From positions 276 through 62,745 of the forward strand of contig PLED01000049.1 in assembly GCA_003136355.1 (NCBI GenBank): 62,470 bases of DNA, given 5' to 3'. The notes beneath the pieces are model-generated. The model ran no database searches and had not been told where the DNA came from. It saw only the letters and a program-made list of their open reading frames with translations. The translations under genes and the position numbers were made by a program. The stretch is from Vulcanimicrobiota bacterium (GTDB lineage Bacteria; Vulcanimicrobiota; Vulcanimicrobiia; Vulcanimicrobiales; Vulcanimicrobiaceae). Of the stretch, positions 61,902 to 62,470 are shown one piece after another (within the stretch, counting starts at the first letter, position 1; the number at the start of each line of letters is the position of its first letter).

Positions 61902-62470
61902 ATGAAAGTTTACACCGCCGGATCCGATCCGTCGATTCGCGTACCGATGCGCGAAGTCGCGCTCACCAATGGTGAATCGCACGTCGTCTACGACACGAGC
62001 GGACCATACACCGACGCGAACGCCGCGATCGACATCCGGCGTGGATTGGCAGCGCTGCGATCGAAGTGGATCGAAGAGCGCGGCGACACCGAAGAACTCG
62101 ATAAGCCAAGCTCGCTCTACCGCCGCGGCCGCGAAGCGATGCCGGAACTCGAAAGCATCCGGTTCGAGGGCGTGCGCAAACCGCGCCGCGCAAAACCGGG
62201 CGCAAACGTTTCACAGATGCATTACGCGCGCCAAGGCATCGTGACACCGGAGATGGAGTTCATCGCGATTCGCGAGAATCTCGGCCGCGAAAAGGCCTAC
62301 GGTGTTTCTAACAAGCGCTCCAACCTCCACTTCCAGCATCCCGGCGAGTCGTTCGGCGCCAAGATCCCCGACTTCATCACGCCCGAATTCGTTCGCGACG
62401 AGATCGCATGCGGACGAGCGATCATTCCGGCGAATATCAATCATCCGGAACTGGAGCCGATGATCATCGG
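61902..62470 (+). CDS. thiC: Phosphomethylpyrimidine synthase, 3' end outside the window
   Basis: A radical-SAM enzyme that converts aminoimidazole ribotide to hydroxymethylpyrimidine phosphate for thiamine. Translating from ATG 61902 (GGAGGAG just upstream) gives 189 residues to the window edge with no stop. The ThiC N-terminal domain is evident: [10 protein letters not shown] near residue 29, [21 protein letters not shown] near 106, then [42 protein letters not shown]. Thiamine diphosphate is the cofactor of the nearby aceE. The cluster Cys near the C-terminus are outside the window. Confidence 0.95.
   Translation, partial: MKVYTAGSDPSIRVPMREVALTNGESHVVYDTSGPYTDANAAIDIRRGLAALRSKWIEERGDTEELDKPSSLYRRGREAMPELESIRFEGVRKPRRAKPGANVSQMHYARQGIVTPEMEFIAIRENLGREKAYGVSNKRSNLHFQHPGESFGAKIPDFITPEFVRDEIACGRAIIPANINHPELEPMII

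Overview
The window is 62.5 kb of high-GC (roughly 60%+) bacterial chromosome, very densely packed. Most neighbouring same-strand genes overlap by 1-8 bases (ATGA, GTGA, TTGA, TAGTG junctions), and GTG and TTG starts are common. A large TonB-dependent receptor with a signal peptide, an ExbD protein, lipoproteins and a lytic transglycosylase point to a diderm. A caa3-type A2 haem-copper oxidase, aconitase A and a homodimeric pyruvate dehydrogenase point to an aerobic heterotroph. The mix resembles what I know from uncultured soil lineages such as Candidatus Eremiobacterota (WPS-2); that placement is inference and cannot be proved from this sequence alone. No rRNA, tRNA, CRISPR array, transposase or phage gene was seen. 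No stretch longer than 300 bases lacks a gene.

Layout. 1-3202: end of an amino-sugar operon (FAD oxidoreductase, small zincin-like protein, BadF-type sugar kinase, NanE). 3245-7081: cytochrome c oxidase operon (subunits II with a fused haem c domain, I, III, and two small membrane proteins). 7091-10801 (minus): haem A synthase, haem O synthase, MFS transporter and an unknown membrane protein, which supply haem A to the oxidase. 11726-17403: lipoprotein, degenerate alanine-racemase-like protein, GH130 enzyme, membrane-anchored protein, release factor 3, threonine dehydratase. 17393-22130 (minus): YkgJ-like Cys-cluster protein, Asp-box beta-propeller protein, AhpD-like peroxidase, ExbD. 22187-24168: ROK kinase and two paralogous His-rich secreted proteins. 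24170-25857 (minus): fatty-acid-hydroxylase-like protein and a diacylglycerol glycosyltransferase. 25851-30887: lytic transglycosylase, lipoprotein, dienelactone hydrolase (minus), EgtD, S9 peptidase. 31580-34449 (minus): complete OpuC/ProU-type osmoprotectant ABC transporter, divergent from ppk1 and a 1029-residue TonB receptor. 39902-43133: EVE protein, cupin, and a sulfur/Fe-S operon (sulfurtransferase, monothiol glutaredoxin, BolA), then a CGNR regulator divergent from an MDR dehydrogenase. 44430-47576: MBL hydrolase, Nudix, secreted proteins, RpiB-like isomerase. 47712-53917: VKOR-like protein, VTT protein, RNase D, aconitase, two TMEM175-like channels. 53880-58794 (minus): EamA transporter, aceE, aceF. 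58793-61693: kinase-less ComP-like sensor and an ECF sigma/anti-sigma pair. 61789 to the end: TPP riboswitch and 5' part of thiC.

The most striking feature is a dispersed, short, hairpin-forming repeat family (core TTCGA ... CTCAGGATGACA; eight clear copies). It sits in frame inside release factor 3 and an S9 peptidase, supplies the 3' end and stop codon of the EVE gene and the C-terminus of the zincin-like gene, and fills the variable arm of the TPP riboswitch. Other points of interest are two divergent gene pairs whose start codons physically overlap, several enzyme homologues missing catalytic residues (alanine racemase, VKOR), and the sensor protein with no kinase domain.
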